From positions 1 to 14,637 of the forward strand of contig CANHBU010000009.1 in the NCBI GenBank assembly GCA_947458345.1: DNA of 14,637 nt, given 5' to 3'. The notes beneath the pieces are model-generated. The model had not been told where the DNA came from, made no database searches, and saw only the letters and a program-made list of their open reading frames with translations. A program made the translations under genes and the position numbers. Below are positions 13,470-14,637 of the stretch, piece by piece. The DNA is from Comamonadaceae bacterium. Its GTDB lineage: Bacteria > Pseudomonadota > Gammaproteobacteria > Burkholderiales > Burkholderiaceae_C. Position 1 is the first letter of the stretch. Each line of letters starts with the position of its first letter.

Positions 13470-13553
13470 TTAGGGCGACTCCTAGCTCGACTCTTTACGC
13501 GACTCTTTACGCGACTCTTTACGCGACTCTTAGCGCGACTTTCAACGCGACTG
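13470..13553 (-). repeat. 12-bp tandem array spanning the flgT stop codon (7 units)
   Basis: Read on the minus strand in the flgT frame, seven consecutive 12-bp units follow the pattern xAG-TCG-CGT-xxx. The last codons are TGA (the flgT stop), TAA, AAA, AAA, AAA, TAG and TAA. Units 3-5 (13494-13529) are identical, GAGTCGCGTAAA. The others differ at a few bases. The first unit encodes the last three residues of FlgT (Gln-Ser-Arg) and its stop. The array appears to have grown from the 3' end of the gene. Several in-frame stops make extended readthrough impossible. Confidence 0.9.
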
Positions 13554-14637
13554 CATCTGCCAAGCCTGCCACTGCGGCTTGACCGCGGCCGAGGGCCCAG
13601 CCAGCACCCGCAGCTGCGCCTGGTGCGCCGAAACCTGCTCAACCCGGGCGAGCACCAGCGCCAGCGGCGCGTCCGACTCCAGCACCTGCGCCGGCCAGCG
13701 GCGACGGTCGGACACCAGCCACTCGTCGCCCGCCTGCACCCCAGCCAGACTGCCTTGGTCGATGTGAACCTGCTCACCAGCGGCATGCAAAACCTGTACG
13801 CCCACCGGCTCGCAAGCGAGCCGCTCGCCGATGGCCCTGGACCAATCCTGCACCAGCGCCTGCAGCTGGCTGCGACTGACCGCTTGCAATCGTGGCGGCG
13901 CCCAGGAGCGCTCTTGCGCCAACAAGGGCAGATCGACCGTGCGCTGCAAAGCGGGCGTCGCTTCGCGGGACGACTGCAGCGTCAAGCTCAGGCGCACCCA
14001 GGTCGGCTCGCTCGAAGGCCATGGCAGCCAGCTGCGCGCGGGCACCGCCGGCACCGTCTCCAGGCTCAGCAGCAAACGCCAGTTAAGCGAAGCCGAAGCG
14101 GCAGCCGAGCCGGTCAAAAGCCGCTCATAAAGCGACGAGCTGGCAGCCTGCCCCGCCGCCACGTCGATCAGCTGCCAGCGCCCATCGGCCGCGCCACGCC
14201 AGGCCACGCCCATGAGCTGCACCGCTTCGCGCTGCAAATGCTCGTCGTCGACCGACCAGCGCCCACGCAGATGCACTTCCAAGCCCAGCACGTGGCGCAG
14301 GGTATCGCTCTTGCGGCAAGGCGCTGCCGGCGGGGCTGCGGCATCGGACTTAACCAAATCTTGCGCGCCCTGAAGCTGCAGCCGCGCCTGCGGCTGGCCC
14401 TGCGCATCGCGCGAATAACCCACCACGCGCACGCCGCGCACCTGCATGCCCGAGCGAAAACTGCTGGACTCGCGCAATGAACCCTGGGCATCGATCCAGG
14501 CGGTGGTGCGCACCTGGGTGGCACCGCGCAGCGCCTCCTGCGCCAAAGCGTGGCGAACCGCCTGCAGCCTTTCTTCAGCACTGAGCTCGGCCGCATGCGA
14601 AGCGGCGCCAGTTGCGGCCCACAGGGCGCAAGCCAGC
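13542..14637 (-). CDS. flgT: FlgT-like flagellar H-ring protein (5' end outside window)
   Basis: About 364 residues are visible; the start codon lies beyond the right edge. The visible N terminus is the hydrophobic end of a signal peptide (LACALWAATGAASHA), then AELSAEERLQAVRHALAQEA. This matches the FlgT N-terminal pattern, in which an Ala-rich helix is followed by a beta hairpin (TTAWIDAQGSLRESSSFRSG then VRGVRVVGY). The C-terminal domain has the FlgT_C-like block LACEPVGVQVLHAAGEQVHI and DQGSLAGVQAGDEWLVSDRR. In Vibrio, FlgT forms the H-ring around the LP-ring and helps recruit the stator-related T-ring. The neighbouring flgA-M-N genes mirror the Vibrio arrangement (from memory). Similarity is judged by pattern only; an unrelated periplasmic assembly protein is less likely. 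The stop codon is inside a 12-bp repeat array. Confidence 0.75.
   Translation of the reverse strand, partial: LACALWAATGAASHAAELSAEERLQAVRHALAQEALRGATQVRTTAWIDAQGSLRESSSFRSGMQVRGVRVVGYSRDAQGQPQARLQLQGAQDLVKSDAAAPPAAPCRKSDTLRHVLGLEVHLRGRWSVDDEHLQREAVQLMGVAWRGAADGRWQLIDVAAGQAASSSLYERLLTGSAAASASLNWRLLLSLETVPAVPARSWLPWPSSEPTWVRLSLTLQSSREATPALQRTVDLPLLAQERSWAPPRLQAVSRSQLQALVQDWSRAIGERLACEPVGVQVLHAAGEQVHIDQGSLAGVQAGDEWLVSDRRRWPAQVLESDAPLALVLARVEQVSAHQAQLRVLAGPSAAVKPQWQAWQMQSR

Overview
This window is a flagellar rod, ring and hook locus, almost fully packed with genes, at roughly 60-65% GC by eye. The compact flgB-to-flgJ run, the divergent flgA-flgM-flgN unit and the GC-rich codon use suggest a Proteobacterium, most likely a betaproteobacterium of the Burkholderiales/Comamonadaceae type. 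This taxonomic call is an inference from gene order and protein character, with no marker gene in view.

Layout. Positions 1-8224 hold, on the minus strand, flgB-C-D-E-F-G-H-I and the start of flgJ (read from right to left). These build the rod (FlgB, C, F, G), hook (FlgE), hook cap (FlgD), P- and L-rings (FlgI, FlgH) and rod cap (FlgJ). A 464-bp divergent regulatory region (8225-8688) separates them from the plus-strand flgA (P-ring chaperone), flgM (anti-sigma-28) and flgN (export chaperone), which end at 10547. From 10582 to the right edge all genes are again on the minus strand. Read right to left, they are a FlgT-like H-ring protein (5' end outside the window), a LysM/FimV-like periplasmic protein, a possible 25-codon leader ORF, a FliK-like hook-length protein, a free FlhB C-terminal-domain protein and a SapC-family protein.

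Regulation. The sequence shows a near-perfect sigma-54 promoter (TGGCACG-N4-TTGC) upstream of flgB, a weaker sigma-54-like site upstream of flgA, and seven CGGCAA/TTGCCG boxes in the same intergenic region. The boxes look like an enhancer for a FlrC/FlbD-type activator. flgM has a textbook sigma-28 promoter (TAAAGTTT-N11-TCCGATAT). Together these imply a tiered sigma-54 to sigma-28 cascade of the polar-flagellum (Vibrio/Pseudomonas) type rather than a purely FlhDC-driven one. The FlgT-like gene beside flgA-M-N fits the same picture.

Unusual features. The hook protein is 928 residues, about twice the usual size, with a roughly 500-residue central insertion made of repeated beta-rich modules. 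Four short tandem repeats with units of 9 or 12 bp occur within about 5 kb (8491-13553). One lies in the divergent promoter region, one in the flgA linker, one in flgM, and one spans the flgT stop codon, where the repeat unit itself carries a stop or near-stop codon in the flgT frame. A structured leader with a hairpin that covers a Shine-Dalgarno sequence, plus a 4-base GTGA overlap, lies between the LysM gene and the fliK-like gene.
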